DNA of 17,580 bases from an uncultured Porphyromonas sp. (GCA_945875135.1 CAMCJO010000005.1:1-17580); one strand, 5' to 3'. Positions 1 through 6,940 are shown, counted from the stretch's first letter. Translations and numbers: made by a program. Notes: a model not told the origin generated them from the sequence alone.

Positions 1-5
1 TTTGG

Positions 6-13
6 TATCTTTG
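6..13 (+). promoter_or_regulatory. Candidate -7 box (TATCTTTG) of the frd operon
   Basis: TATCTTTG matches the Bacteroidetes primary-sigma -7 consensus TAnnTTTG. The matching -33 element would lie just outside the window, so only half of the promoter can be judged. Transcription from here would give frdC an untranslated leader of roughly 130 bases. No clear regulatory structure was seen in that leader apart from a short AGCGA/TCGCT hairpin soon after the box. Confidence 0.5.
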
Positions 14-151
14 TGGAGCGAAGGGTAAGTCTCGCTATCGTAAAGGTTAGGTAGGGTGCTCTGAGGAGTAGTGCTGCGTAGCTTTTTGCCATATCTAGAC
101 AGACCAATAGTCATTGATAACAACATCACTTAAGTAACCAAACGAACAAAT

Positions 152-874
152 ATGTGGATCTTTAAATCATCGATCGGGAGAAAGGTCATCATGAGTCTCT
201 CAGGACTCTTCTTGATTATCTTCCTATTGCTACATGGTAGCATCAACTTGCTGGCTGTCTACGATGCTATCAACTTGAATAGCGAGCACCCCACGGAGTT
301 GTACAATCAGGCCTGCCACGTCATGGGTACCAATATCTTGGTACAGATTATGGTACCTATCCTTGCGTTAGGCTTCATCGTACATATTATCTATGCGGCC
401 TGGCTGACGCTACTCAATCGCAAGGCGCGCGGTAATGATCGCTACGCCATCTTCACTCGTGCCAAGATAGACTGGGCCAGCAAGAACATGTTTGTCCTAG
501 GCATCATCGTCTTGGGGCTATTGGTCTTTCACCTAACTCACTTCTGGAGCAAGATGCAACTACAAGAGTGGATGGGCGGTCAGAGCGCCGAGGGCTATCA
601 GCTCGTGGTGCAGACCTTTAGTAATATTTGGGTGGTAATCCTATACCTCGTATGGCTCGTAGCTATCTGGTTCCATCTGACGCACGGCTTCTGGAGTGCC
701 TTCCAGACACTCGGATGGAACAATAAGAAGTGGTTCAACCGCCTCCATGTCATCAGCTACATCGTCGCTACACTACTGGTACTCATCTTTGCCGTTGTAG
801 CCGTTTACTTCGGCTTCATCTACTCAGGTCCTGAGAGCCTTACAGAGGCTATCCCTTACGCTGAGGCGATTTAG
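152..874 (+). CDS. frdC: Fumarate reductase / succinate dehydrogenase cytochrome b subunit
   Basis: Membrane anchor of quinol:fumarate reductase. It carries electrons from menaquinol through b hemes to the FrdB iron-sulfur subunit for anaerobic fumarate respiration. The 240-residue protein has five hydrophobic segments, at about residues 12-35, 61-86, 112-131, 157-178 and 200-224. This is the single-polypeptide, five-helix layout of the Wolinella/Bacteroides b558 family. Histidines placed in these helices (H28, H78, H127 or H130, H175 or H178) are plausible axial ligands for two hemes. That assignment is inferred from the family, not proven. The ATG at 152 starts a short basic N-terminus ahead of helix 1 and is preceded by an A-rich leader without a Shine-Dalgarno sequence, as is usual in Bacteroidetes. 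It is the first gene of frdCAB, 48 bases before frdA. Family assignment is firm; the physiological direction (reductase rather than dehydrogenase) is inferred from the anaerobic lineage. Confidence 0.93.
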   Translation: MWIFKSSIGRKVIMSLSGLFLIIFLLLHGSINLLAVYDAINLNSEHPTELYNQACHVMGTNILVQIMVPILALGFIVHIIYAAWLTLLNRKARGNDRYAIFTRAKIDWASKNMFVLGIIVLGLLVFHLTHFWSKMQLQEWMGGQSAEGYQLVVQTFSNIWVVILYLVWLVAIWFHLTHGFWSAFQTLGWNNKKWFNRLHVISYIVATLLVLIFAVVAVYFGFIYSGPESLTEAIPYAEAI

Positions 875-922
875 CAACTCTTACTATCATCTAATCTACG
901 AACTATCTTAACTATCAGAGAT

Positions 923-2866
923 ATGAGCGAACTAAATGCCAAAATCCCAGCAGGTGCTTTAGCTGAGAAGTGGACTAACTATAAGAATCATCAGAAGCTG
1001 GTCAACCCCGCCAATAAGCGTCTTCTCGACGTTATCGTAGTGGGTACTGGTCTAGCCGGAGCCTCTGCAGCAGCTTCTCTAGGAGAGCTCGGCTTCAACG
1101 TGCTAAACTTCTGTATACAGGACTCACCACGACGTGCACACTCCATTGCTGCACAGGGTGGTGTCAACGCTGCAAAGAACTATCAGAACGACGGTGACTC
1201 CATCTACCGTCTCTACTACGATACCATCAAGGGTGGCGACTACCGCGCTCGTGAGGCAAATGTCTATCGTCTCGCAGAGGTATCTAACGAAATCATCGAC
1301 CAGTGTGTCGCTCAGGGCGTCCCCTTCGCACGTGAGTATGGTGGTCTACTAGACAACCGCTCCTTCGGCGGTGCGCAGGTGTCCCGTACGTTTTACGCTC
1401 GTGGTCAGACGGGGCAGCAGCTACTCCTCGGTGCTTACTCAGCACTCAGCCGTCAGGTACACAAGGGTAGCGTCAAGCTCTACACCCGCCACGAGATGCT
1501 AGACCTAGTCATCATCGATGGCCGCGCTAGAGGTATTCTCGCTCGCAACCTAGTCACAGGTGCTATCGAGCGCTTTGCTGCTCATGCCGTTGTGATTGCT
1601 ACGGGTGGCTATGGCAATGCTTTCTACCTTACGACGAACGCTATCGCCTCCAATGGATCAGCCGCTTGGCAGTGCTATAAGAAGGGTGCTTACTTTGGCA
1701 ATCCCTGTATGGCGCAGATCCACCCGACCTGTATCCCTGAGCATGGCGACTTCCAGTCCAAGCTAACGCTTATGTCGGAGTCTCTCCGTAACGATGGACG
1801 TATCTGGGTACCCAAAAAACTGGAGGACGCTAAGGCGCTACAGGCTGGTACTAAGAAGGCAAACGACATTCCCGAGGAGGATCGTGACTTCTACCTCGAG
1901 CGTCGCTATCCCGCCTTCGGTAACCTAGTACCTCGTGACGTCGCTAGCCGTGCTGCCAAGGAGCGTTGCGATGCTGGCTTTGGTGTCAATAATACAGGTC
2001 TCGCTGTCTTCCTAGACTTTAAGTACGCTATCGAGCGTATGGGTCGTGATGTCGTCGAGGACAAGTACGGCAACCTCTTCCAGATGTACGAGCAGATTAC
2101 TGCCGACAATCCTTACGAGACCCCGATGATGATCTACCCAGCTATCCACTACACGATGGGTGGTCTATGGGTTGACTACGAGCTACAGACCACTATCCCT
2201 GGGCTCTTTGCTATCGGTGAGGCAAACTTCTCCGACCACGGTGCTAACCGTCTCGGTGCTTCAGCCCTCATGCAGGGTCTAGCCGATGGTTACTTCATCC
2301 TACCCTATACGATACAGAACTACCTCTCGGATCAGATCCAGGTACCGCACTTTAGCGTCGACCACAAGGAGTTTGACGAGGCTGAGAAGGCGCTCAAGGA
2401 GCGCATCCAGCGCATCGCCTCGATGCACGGTAAGCGTTCGGTCGATAGCATCCACAAGGAGTTAGGACACATCATGTGGGAGTATGTCGGTATGGCACGC
2501 TCTAAGGAAAGCCTGCAGACAGGTATTGAGAAGATCAGGGCACTGCGCAAGGTCTTCTGGAGTGACCTCCACCTACCAGGTAAGGTAGATGATCTCAACA
2601 TCGAGCTAGAGAAGGCTCTGCGTCTAGCAGACTTCCTCGAGATCGGCGAGCTCATGGCACACGATGCCCTCGACCGTGAGGAGAGCTGTGGTGGACACTT
2701 CCGCATAGAGCATCAGACCGAGGAGGGTGAGGCAAAGCGTGACGACGAGAACTTTGCTTACGTCTCCTGCTGGGAGTATCAAGGCGAGGGGCAAGACCCT
2801 GTCATGCACAAGGAGCCACTGGTATACGAATTCACCGAGCGTCTCCAGCGTAACTATAAGAACTAA
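923..2866 (+). CDS. frdA: Fumarate reductase flavoprotein subunit
   Basis: Catalytic subunit that reduces fumarate to succinate on covalently bound FAD, on the cytoplasmic face of the membrane. Visible motifs: the Rossmann dinucleotide loop GTGLAG at residues 41-46; the HSIAAQGG segment whose H73 is the expected flavin attachment histidine; PRD at 337-339 followed by [11 protein letters not shown], with R338 matching the family's catalytic arginine; HYTMGG starting at H409; and the C-terminal [12 protein letters not shown] flavin-binding stretch. The length of 647 residues fits the Bacillus/Bacteroides-type SdhA/FrdA subgroup, which is longer than E. coli FrdA. No truncation or frameshift was seen. 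The gene lies between the cytochrome (48 bases upstream) and the iron-sulfur subunit (24 bases downstream), so co-transcription is very likely. The same family works as succinate dehydrogenase in aerobes. Fumarate reductase is preferred here because of the anaerobic lineage. Confidence 0.96.
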   Translation: MSELNAKIPAGALAEKWTNYKNHQKLVNPANKRLLDVIVVGTGLAGASAAASLGELGFNVLNFCIQDSPRRAHSIAAQGGVNAAKNYQNDGDSIYRLYYDTIKGGDYRAREANVYRLAEVSNEIIDQCVAQGVPFAREYGGLLDNRSFGGAQVSRTFYARGQTGQQLLLGAYSALSRQVHKGSVKLYTRHEMLDLVIIDGRARGILARNLVTGAIERFAAHAVVIATGGYGNAFYLTTNAIASNGSAAWQCYKKGAYFGNPCMAQIHPTCIPEHGDFQSKLTLMSESLRNDGRIWVPKKLEDAKALQAGTKKANDIPEEDRDFYLERRYPAFGNLVPRDVASRAAKERCDAGFGVNNTGLAVFLDFKYAIERMGRDVVEDKYGNLFQMYEQITADNPYETPMMIYPAIHYTMGGLWVDYELQTTIPGLFAIGEANFSDHGANRLGASALMQGLADGYFILPYTIQNYLSDQIQVPHFSVDHKEFDEAEKALKERIQRIASMHGKRSVDSIHKELGHIMWEYVGMARSKESLQTGIEKIRALRKVFWSDLHLPGKVDDLNIELEKALRLADFLEIGELMAHDALDREESCGGHFRIEHQTEEGEAKRDDENFAYVSCWEYQGEGQDPVMHKEPLVYEFTERLQRNYKN

Positions 2867-2890
2867 GCAACCCTGTAGATAATCATAGCA

Positions 2891-3646
2891 ATGGATCACA
2901 ATATAAATATCAAAGTCAAGGTATGGCGTCAGAGAGGTCCCCGCGAGAAGGGACACTTTGAAACCTATGCACTCAAGGATGTGCCTCAGAGCGCTTCTTT
3001 TCTTGAGATGATCGACATACTCAACGAGCAGCTCATTGCCGAGGATAAGGAACCCGTTATCTACGACCACGACTGTCGTGAGGGTATCTGCGGTATGTGC
3101 TCTATGTATATCGATGGGCATCCACACGGTCCTGTCAGTGCTATCACCACTTGTCAGCTGCACATGCGCACCTTCAAGGATGGTGACACCATCACTGTCG
3201 AGCCTTGGAGATCTGCCGGCTTCCCGATCATTCGTGACTTGATGGTCGACCGCTCTGCTTATGACAAGATCATACAGGCTGGTGGTTATGTCTCTGTCAA
3301 TACGGGAGGTGTACCTGATGCTAACGCAATCCCCATCCCTAAGCACAAGGCTGACGAAGCGATGGATGCAGCCTCTTGCATCGGCTGTGGTGCTTGCGCT
3401 GCTGCTTGCAAAAACGGCTCCGCTATGCTCTTCGTCTCTGCTAAGGTGAGCCAGCTGGCTCTGCTACCTCAGGGACGTGCTGAGGCGCACAAGCGTGCTA
3501 AGGCGATGATCGCTAAGATGGATGAGCTAGGCTTCGGCAACTGTACGAATACACGTGCCTGCGAGCTGGAGTGCCCTAAGAGTGTCTCCATCAGCCACAT
3601 CGCACGCCTCAACCGTCAGTTCATCGGTGCTAAGCTGAGCGACTAG
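2891..3646 (+). CDS. frdB: Fumarate reductase iron-sulfur subunit
   Basis: Electron-transfer subunit linking the cytochrome b anchor to the flavoprotein. The ferredoxin-like N-terminal domain carries the [2Fe-2S] cysteines C62, C67, C70 and C88, in the CREGICGMC segment and a later TTC. The C-terminal helical domain has CIGCGAC (C163, C166, C169) with C228 for the [4Fe-4S] cluster. C173, C218 and C224 fit the [3Fe-4S] cluster. All eleven ligands expected for a three-cluster FrdB/SdhB are present with family spacing. The protein is 251 residues long. It is the last gene of frdCAB and is followed within 30 bases by a strong terminator hairpin, which defines the operon end. Confidence 0.96.
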   Translation: MDHNINIKVKVWRQRGPREKGHFETYALKDVPQSASFLEMIDILNEQLIAEDKEPVIYDHDCREGICGMCSMYIDGHPHGPVSAITTCQLHMRTFKDGDTITVEPWRSAGFPIIRDLMVDRSAYDKIIQAGGYVSVNTGGVPDANAIPIPKHKADEAMDAASCIGCGACAAACKNGSAMLFVSAKVSQLALLPQGRAEAHKRAKAMIAKMDELGFGNCTNTRACELECPKSVSISHIARLNRQFIGAKLSD

Positions 3647-3675
3647 CGAGACAGGATGTCTCATCCTATAAATAT

Positions 3676-3722
3676 ATAGGTAGTACTCTCCCGTTCAGAG
3701 AGAGTGCTACCTATTTTTTTTT
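3676..3722 (+). terminator. Intrinsic terminator of the frdCAB operon
   Basis: A 15-bp stem pairs positions 3676-3690 with 3700-3714 (one G-U pair) around a 9-base loop. It runs directly into nine T residues at 3714-3722. It begins about 30 bases after the frdB stop codon, so it is well placed to end the frd transcript and insulate crcB. Confidence 0.93.
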
Positions 3723-3783
3723 GATCATTGATGTCTGGAGGATCTTGCGACTAGGACAAAGGTTACAAGATAAGCCTATGAGG

Positions 3784-3808
3784 AGACTGTTGACTTTTGC
3801 AACAGTCT
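3784..3808. repeat. Perfect 9-bp hairpin before crcB
   Basis: AGACTGTTG at 3784-3792 and CAACAGTCT at 3800-3808 are perfect inverted repeats around the 7-base loop ACTTTTG. The hairpin lies 34 bases before the crcB start. The 11 bases GAGACTGTTGA at its left edge recur at 17528-17538 near the right end of the window, so it may be the trace of a dispersed element rather than a crcB control site. No T-run follows it, so it is not a standard terminator. Confidence 0.55.
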
Positions 3809-3841
3809 TATGAGGGTACGGACTTCGACTCAGATTGAATT

Positions 3842-4213
3842 ATGCTCAAACAGTTTCTTCTCGTAGCTCTAGGCGGTGCCATCGGAAGTGCCTTGCGCTA
3901 CCTCACAGCCATCCTGCTAGCTCGTCACTATACGAGCTCTATACCCTTGGCCACACTCGTGGTCAACGTCGTTGGTTGCTTTCTCATAGGTCTATTGATT
4001 GGCTTATGTAGCGATACCGCACACCTCCGGTTGCTCTTTATCACAGGCTTTTGCGGTGGCTTCACCACCTTCTCGACCTTTACAGCAGAGAGCTACGCCA
4101 TGTTTCGTGAGGGCACTTATGGGTTAGCCATTCTCTATATTGTGGGTAGCGTGTTGATCGGCCTGCTCGCTCTTTGGGTAGGTGTATACTTGTCACGTGC
4201 CATCGCTTCCTGA
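3842..4213 (+). CDS. crcB: CrcB/Fluc fluoride ion channel
   Basis: Small membrane protein that exports fluoride passively as a dual-topology homodimer in the inner membrane. The 123 residues form four hydrophobic helices. Family signatures are GGAIGSALRY at 11-20, the conserved polar N42 within a VVNVVGC stretch, and GFCGGFTTFSTF at 69-80, the Phe-box and sodium-binding segment. The length is typical of Fluc channels. The gene stands alone: the frd terminator lies upstream, and repeat-rich DNA without genes follows. No fluoride riboswitch (crcB motif) could be recognised in the 119 bases between the terminator and the start, so its regulation is unclear. The ATG at 3842 gives a natural N-terminus for helix 1. 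Confidence 0.93.
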   Translation: MLKQFLLVALGGAIGSALRYLTAILLARHYTSSIPLATLVVNVVGCFLIGLLIGLCSDTAHLRLLFITGFCGGFTTFSTFTAESYAMFREGTYGLAILYIVGSVLIGLLALWVGVYLSRAIAS

Positions 4214-4336
4214 CAGCCTGCAGTCTGAAGCCAAAGGAGCATAGGAGGCAAAAGAGAGCAACGTCTTGCTTTGACAGGGATGGACGCACCGACGGTCTGC
4301 TCCAGAGCCGAGCGAACCCACAAATAGCTGTCCGTC

Positions 4337-4378
4337 TCTAATATCTAACCTCTAATCTCTAACTTCTAATCTCTAGTC
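4337..4378 (+). repeat. TCTAACC-type heptamer tract, 6 units
   Basis: Six consecutive 7-base units of the form TCTAAYY (for example TCTAACC at 4344-4350 and TCTAATC at 4351-4357) run without a break. The last unit has changed to TCTAGTC. The same heptamer family recurs at 6877-6932 and, in both orientations, at 10381-10408 and 10506-10554. The tract is intergenic and not next to a recognised promoter. Confidence 0.8.
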
Positions 4379-4433
4379 TCCATTTACATATCTTTACGGG
4401 GAAATTCGTCCGATTCCCTCCTTTCTCGAATAT

Positions 4434-4463
4434 CCACGTGGAGAATCTCAAATCTCCACGTGG
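4434..4463. repeat. Paired CCACGTGG palindrome, copy 1
   Basis: CCACGTGG occurs at 4434-4441 and again at 4456-4463, so the starts are 22 bp apart. The inner flanks AGA and TCT extend the pairing to 11 bp around an 8-base loop. The outer flanks add further A-T and G-T pairs. Read on the - strand, the 14-base spacer closely resembles the spacer of copy 3 (10 of 14 bases). Confidence 0.85.
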
Positions 4464-4501
4464 GTATCTTTTATTTTCTTCGTGGGCGCGAAATGATTCT
4501 T

Positions 4502-4549
4502 CCGAAGTTTCATTTCATTCCTCCGAAGTTTCATTTCATTCCTCCGAAG
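4502..4549 (+). repeat. 21-bp tandem repeat, 2.3 copies
   Basis: Two identical 21-bp units at 4502-4522 and 4523-4543, followed by the first six bases of a third. Each unit starts CCGAAGTTTCATTTC. Because 21 is a multiple of three, the translated frames show false heptapeptide repeats. A variant unit with a few substitutions occurs separately at 4782-4802. Confidence 0.85.
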
Positions 4550-4562
4550 AATTTTTTCGTCC

Positions 4563-4592
4563 CCACGTGGGCATTTCGAAATATCCACGTGG
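4563..4592. repeat. Paired CCACGTGG palindrome, copy 2
   Basis: CCACGTGG at 4563-4570 and 4585-4592 have starts 22 bp apart. The spacer is centred on the palindrome ATTTCGAAAT, so the whole 30-bp unit is a palindrome apart from two non-pairing positions on each side of the core. It could extrude as a hairpin or bind a dimeric protein at two sites two helical turns apart. Confidence 0.85.
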
Positions 4593-4669
4593 AAATCACT
4601 TTTCCCCGACACGGTGCCGTTTCGATATGTAGTCAGTTATGAATTATTGTAGCGAGCTGGCATCGGATT

Positions 4670-4810
4670 TTCCTAGGCAGGGCTGACGCATCATAGTCGC
4701 TCTGTCGGGAGGTATACACAACGACAAACGAGAAATAGGGAGGTAGATGAGCTCATAGTATATAAGGCGTCGGCCCTGACACGAAGTTTTATTTCGTCCC
4801 TCCCTAGGAA
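4670..4810. repeat. Inverted repeat with one arm split by a 24-bp insert
   Basis: The left arm is continuous at 4670-4689 (TTCCTAGG followed by CAGGGCTGACGC). The right arm is in two parts: GCGTCGGCCCTG at 4767-4778 and CCTAGGAA at 4803-4810. If 4779-4802 is removed, the right arm matches the left in 19 of 20 positions, and the exception is a G-U pair in RNA. The insert contains a variant of the 21-bp repeat found at 4502-4549. Confidence 0.65.
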
Positions 4811-4821
4811 TTTAGAAATTC

Positions 4822-4851
4822 CCACGTAGGGATTTGAGGATATCCATGTGG
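4822..4851. repeat. Paired CCACGTGG palindrome, degenerate copy 3
   Basis: CCACGTAG at 4822-4829 and CCATGTGG at 4844-4851 each differ from CCACGTGG by one base and keep the exact 22-bp spacing. Nine of 14 spacer bases agree with copy 2. This looks like a decayed member of the same family. Confidence 0.7.
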
Positions 4852-5072
4852 AGAGTAGATTGGATCGCAGAGGTGGGGGAGTATTGCCTCCAACGAATGG
4901 GGGAAAGGAGAAGTGCGTTACGTCAGTGGCGTCCGATCTCTTTCGATGCTTCTGGGCTTTGCCGATGTCTACTAGCTTTTTGACGGGTTGTCACTCCGCT
5001 CCCGATAGACACTTTGGCGTGCTGAAATGGTGAATTGTGGAGTGGTATAGCCTTTGTATGACTAAAAAAGAG

Positions 5073-5080
5073 TACATTTG
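5073..5080 (+). promoter_or_regulatory. Candidate -7 box (TACATTTG) of the first DUF1573 gene
   Basis: TACATTTG fits the Bacteroidetes -7 consensus TAnnTTTG. A TTTG lies upstream at 5053-5056, but the 16-base gap is shorter than the usual -33/-7 spacing, so the -33 assignment is weak. The box is about 105 bases before the ATG at 5187. It lies inside the longer reading of that ORF, which argues against an upstream start codon. Confidence 0.5.
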
Positions 5081-5186
5081 CAGAGCGGAGGGGTCTATCC
5101 GTGTAGAGCGAGTGAGCTCTGTGTGGTGTAGCTATCCCCTTGTGCTTAATACACTAACTATGAACATAATCTTAGACAACAAAGTT

Positions 5187-5588
5187 ATGAAACGCATTGC
5201 AATCCTTACAACGATCCTCCTACTCTGTGCTACGCTAGCTGGAGCTCAGGATAAGCAGAACACAAGCAAGCCGTCTGGTGCCCAGATCACAGCTACGGAG
5301 ACGGAGTTTGACTTTGGCAGTATCAAGGAGGTAGACGGTCCTGTGAGCCATACCTTCACGATCAAGAATACAGGTAATGCTCCGCTCGTCCTCACTCGTG
5401 TCGTAGCCTCTTGTGGCTGCACGAAGCCTGAGTTCGAGACAGCTCCTATCGCTCCAGGTAAGACTACAACGGTCAAGGTGACCTACAATCCTGCAGGACG
5501 CCCTGGGCAATTTGTCAAGACCATCTCTATCTATAGCAATGGTAAGGATGGTAGCTACATACTACGCATCAAGGGCGTCGTCGAGTAG
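5187..5588 (+). CDS. Exported DUF1573 protein, short form
   Basis: The 133-residue product begins with a signal peptide, a basic MKR followed by a hydrophobic run to LAGA at 17-20, with likely cleavage before Q21. The mature part is a single DUF1573 domain. This is an immunoglobulin-like ASH/HYDIN-type beta sandwich common in exported Bacteroidetes proteins, and its biochemical role is unknown. The domain shows FDFGSIKE near 41-48, the hallmark SCGCT at 75-79, and TYNPAGRPGQF in the second half. The open frame extends upstream to 5037, but the ATG at 5187 is chosen because it gives a clean signal peptide and lies downstream of the candidate promoter. An in-frame ATG at 5160 is the alternative. 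A longer DUF1573 paralogue follows 120 bases downstream. Membership of the family is firm; function is not known. Confidence 0.85.
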   Translation: MKRIAILTTILLLCATLAGAQDKQNTSKPSGAQITATETEFDFGSIKEVDGPVSHTFTIKNTGNAPLVLTRVVASCGCTKPEFETAPIAPGKTTTVKVTYNPAGRPGQFVKTISIYSNGKDGSYILRIKGVVE

Positions 5589-5617
5589 TTGTACTACCGA
5601 GAGAAGTCTTATAGTCA

Positions 5618-5689
5618 CTTGAGGCGACATACGCTACAGCCCCACAGCCTTCATCACGAAGGCGATGGGGTGGAGGAGCGTGCCTCAAG
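5618..5689 (+). other. Long imperfect hairpin between the DUF1573 genes
   Basis: Four nested helices can form: 5618-5625 with 5682-5689 (8 bp), 5631-5635 with 5677-5681 (5 bp), 5640-5644 with 5666-5670 (5 bp) and 5647-5652 with 5658-5663 (6 bp). That is 24 Watson-Crick pairs with a 5-base apical loop. It ends 19 bases before the start of the downstream gene and has no T-run, so it is not an ordinary terminator. It could be an mRNA processing or stability element, a translational control structure, or a REP-like palindrome. I do not recognise it as a known RNA family. Confidence 0.65.
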
Positions 5690-5708
5690 CAAACTAAGAT
5701 AGATAGTT

Positions 5709-6809
5709 ATGGCTACAACAAGAAGAATGCTGGCTCTCCTGCTTTGCCTCACGGCTACTCTAGGGGTAGTGCGTGCGCAACGGCCGGCAGAGATGATCGA
5801 CTCGCTCGCAGCAATACACAACTTCGGTACGATTGCTGAGGAGCGGGGCACGGTGTCTCACAGCTTCACCCTGCACAACGTGTCTGACCAGCAGATGGTT
5901 ATACTGCGTGTCAATACAGATTGTGGCTGTACGACGCCTACTTACGATCGTACGGCTGTAGCTCCTGGTGATTCGATACCTATCTTGATCACCTATAATC
6001 CGCTAAATCGTCCAGGCTCTTTCGTTAAGTATACGCGTGTCTACACCTCTGTAGATCCGAGTAAGCCTATCAAGCTGACGATCAAGGGAAACGTAGCTAC
6101 ACTCGGTAGACCCACTCCAACGAATGCACGCTACCAGCAAGAGATTGGCGCACTACAGGTGAGCAACCTCTTTCTAGACTTCCCACTGCAGCCAGCAGGC
6201 GAGGAGAACACGATCCGTCTGATGCTCAATAATCCGACGAGTAGGCCTCTAGAGGTGTCTCTGGATACGCTACCCAGCTTCCTATCTAGTAGTATAAGCC
6301 AAGCCACACTGGCAGCTTATGAGCCTGAGGAAATCTTCCTGACGGCGCATACTGATGGATCGGTGGCTCCCGGCATTCACAAAGGGTGGATAGGTATCAC
6401 TGTGCGAACGCAGGATGGTGAGCCTGACCTCTCGGGTGGGGTGATGGTACGTCTTGTGATGCCCCCGCACTTTGACAAGGGGGCAGCAGCACCGCTTGCA
6501 GACTTAAAGACCTATCAGCGTCTTACGGACTTAGCTCCAGAAGAGACGGTATATGAGGGAGCAGTGGCTCTAAAGAATGATGGCAAGGCTCCGATGCATG
6601 TTTACTCTGCAGAGAGCAATACAGCTTTCCTGACCATCTTAGACTATCCCAAGACGATTGCTCCCGGCGAAAGCGTCGAGATACGTTATCGCCTGAATCT
6701 AGAGGGAGCTGATCGCTCTCGTGGGGCACTTAAGGCAAACTTTGACCTGCTGCTGAATGATCCGAACGCTCCGCTACGCAATGTCCTGATCGTCATACCT
6801 AAGCGGTAG
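5709..6809 (+). CDS. Exported DUF1573 protein, long form
   Basis: The 366-residue product has a signal peptide (residues 1-23, basic ATTRR then a hydrophobic core ending VRA, likely cleavage before Q24). It is followed by a DUF1573 domain with HNFGTI at 37-42, the DCGCT motif at 71-75 and ITYNPLNRPGSF at 94-105. The remaining 230 or so residues look like further beta-sandwich repeats, with segments such as FLDFPLQPAGEE and the late IAPGESVEIRYRL, but no catalytic motif is visible. The N-terminal domain is clearly related to the short DUF1573 protein just upstream, so the pair probably arose by duplication followed by addition or loss of C-terminal domains. Another in-frame ATG at 5727 would shorten the basic region of the signal peptide, so 5709 is preferred. 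It is probably a periplasmic or surface protein; its function is unknown. Confidence 0.85.
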   Translation: MATTRRMLALLLCLTATLGVVRAQRPAEMIDSLAAIHNFGTIAEERGTVSHSFTLHNVSDQQMVILRVNTDCGCTTPTYDRTAVAPGDSIPILITYNPLNRPGSFVKYTRVYTSVDPSKPIKLTIKGNVATLGRPTPTNARYQQEIGALQVSNLFLDFPLQPAGEENTIRLMLNNPTSRPLEVSLDTLPSFLSSSISQATLAAYEPEEIFLTAHTDGSVAPGIHKGWIGITVRTQDGEPDLSGGVMVRLVMPPHFDKGAAAPLADLKTYQRLTDLAPEETVYEGAVALKNDGKAPMHVYSAESNTAFLTILDYPKTIAPGESVEIRYRLNLEGADRSRGALKANFDLLLNDPNAPLRNVLIVIPKR

Positions 6810-6812
6810 ATG

Positions 6813-6861
6813 TTGGCTGTTAGCCGTTGGCCTTTGGCTATTGGCTGTTGGCTGTTAGCTG
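6813..6861 (+). repeat. TTGGCTG heptamer tract, 7 units
   Basis: Seven consecutive 7-base units of the form TTRGCYN (TTGGCTG at 6813, 6841 and 6848; variants TTAGCCG, TTGGCCT, TTGGCTA and TTAGCTG). The tract starts three bases after the stop codon of the upstream DUF1573 gene. It has a different sequence from the TCTAACC family but the same period, and lies 15 bases before a tract of that family. Confidence 0.8.
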
Positions 6862-6876
6862 AAGTTACTACTAAAC

Positions 6877-6932
6877 TCTGACCTCTAACCTCTGACCTCT
6901 AATTTCTGATCTCTAACCTCTAACCTCTAACC
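6877..6932 (+). repeat. TCTAACC heptamer tract, 8 units, in the meaB leader
   Basis: Eight unbroken 7-base units of the form TCTRAYY, the last three identical (TCTAACC at 6912, 6919 and 6926). The tract ends eight bases before the meaB ATG, so it fills the place where a ribosome-binding region would lie. The only bases between are TCCCCGAT. Changes in copy number would alter the leader without changing the coding frame. Confidence 0.85.
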
Positions 6933-6940
6933 TCCCCGAT

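Larger units (their letters stand above)
4214..5186. other. Repeat-rich region without a convincing gene
   Basis: Nearly 1 kb between crcB and the first DUF1573 gene. Only short ORFs occur. Those at 4438-4642 overlap on two frames and merely translate the 21-bp tandem repeat as heptapeptides, and the one at 4848-5033 begins inside a degenerate palindrome copy. What the region holds: a TCTAACC heptamer tract (4337-4378), palindrome pairs at 4434-4463, 4563-4592 and 4822-4851, a 21-bp tandem repeat (4502-4549) with a further copy at 4782-4802, an interrupted inverted repeat (4670-4810), and a candidate promoter at 5073-5080. I see nothing in 4852-5036, and no tRNA-like cloverleaf. Confidence 0.7.

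Noticed and set aside
2624..3346. 240-codon ORF on the - strand opposite frdA and frdB
   Set aside because: It lies wholly over two well-identified genes on the + strand, with all eleven cluster cysteines of frdB explained there. It is an antisense shadow caused by codon bias.
3723..3841. Fluoride riboswitch before crcB
   Set aside because: The short hairpins present do not match the conserved pseudoknot and sequence blocks of the crcB motif as I know it. The only clear stem is the 9-bp palindrome at 3784-3808.
4230..4275. Terminator for crcB
   Set aside because: AGCAA/TTGCT near 4257-4270 is only a 5-bp stem followed by three T residues, too weak to call.
4434..4592. CRISPR array
   Set aside because: The repeats are 8-bp palindromes and a 21-bp tandem unit with no unique spacers of even length, and there is no cas gene in the window.
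4438..4642. Two overlapping short ORFs on the + strand with heptapeptide repeats
   Set aside because: The repeats are only the translation of a 21-bp DNA repeat in two frames. The ORFs overlap palindromic repeats and lack leader features or a plausible protein fold.
4848..5033. 61-codon ORF on the + strand
   Set aside because: It starts within a degenerate CCACGTGG copy, has no recognisable motif and no neighbour relationship. It is probably chance.
4640..5036. tRNA or other standard RNA gene in the gene-poor region
   Set aside because: No cloverleaf, TTCRA-type T-loop or acceptor pairing could be put together. The pairing found is an interrupted inverted repeat.
5037..5186. Longer N-terminus for the first DUF1573 protein
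   Set aside because: The extension would put about 50 residues before a clear signal peptide and would overlap the candidate promoter box at 5073-5080.
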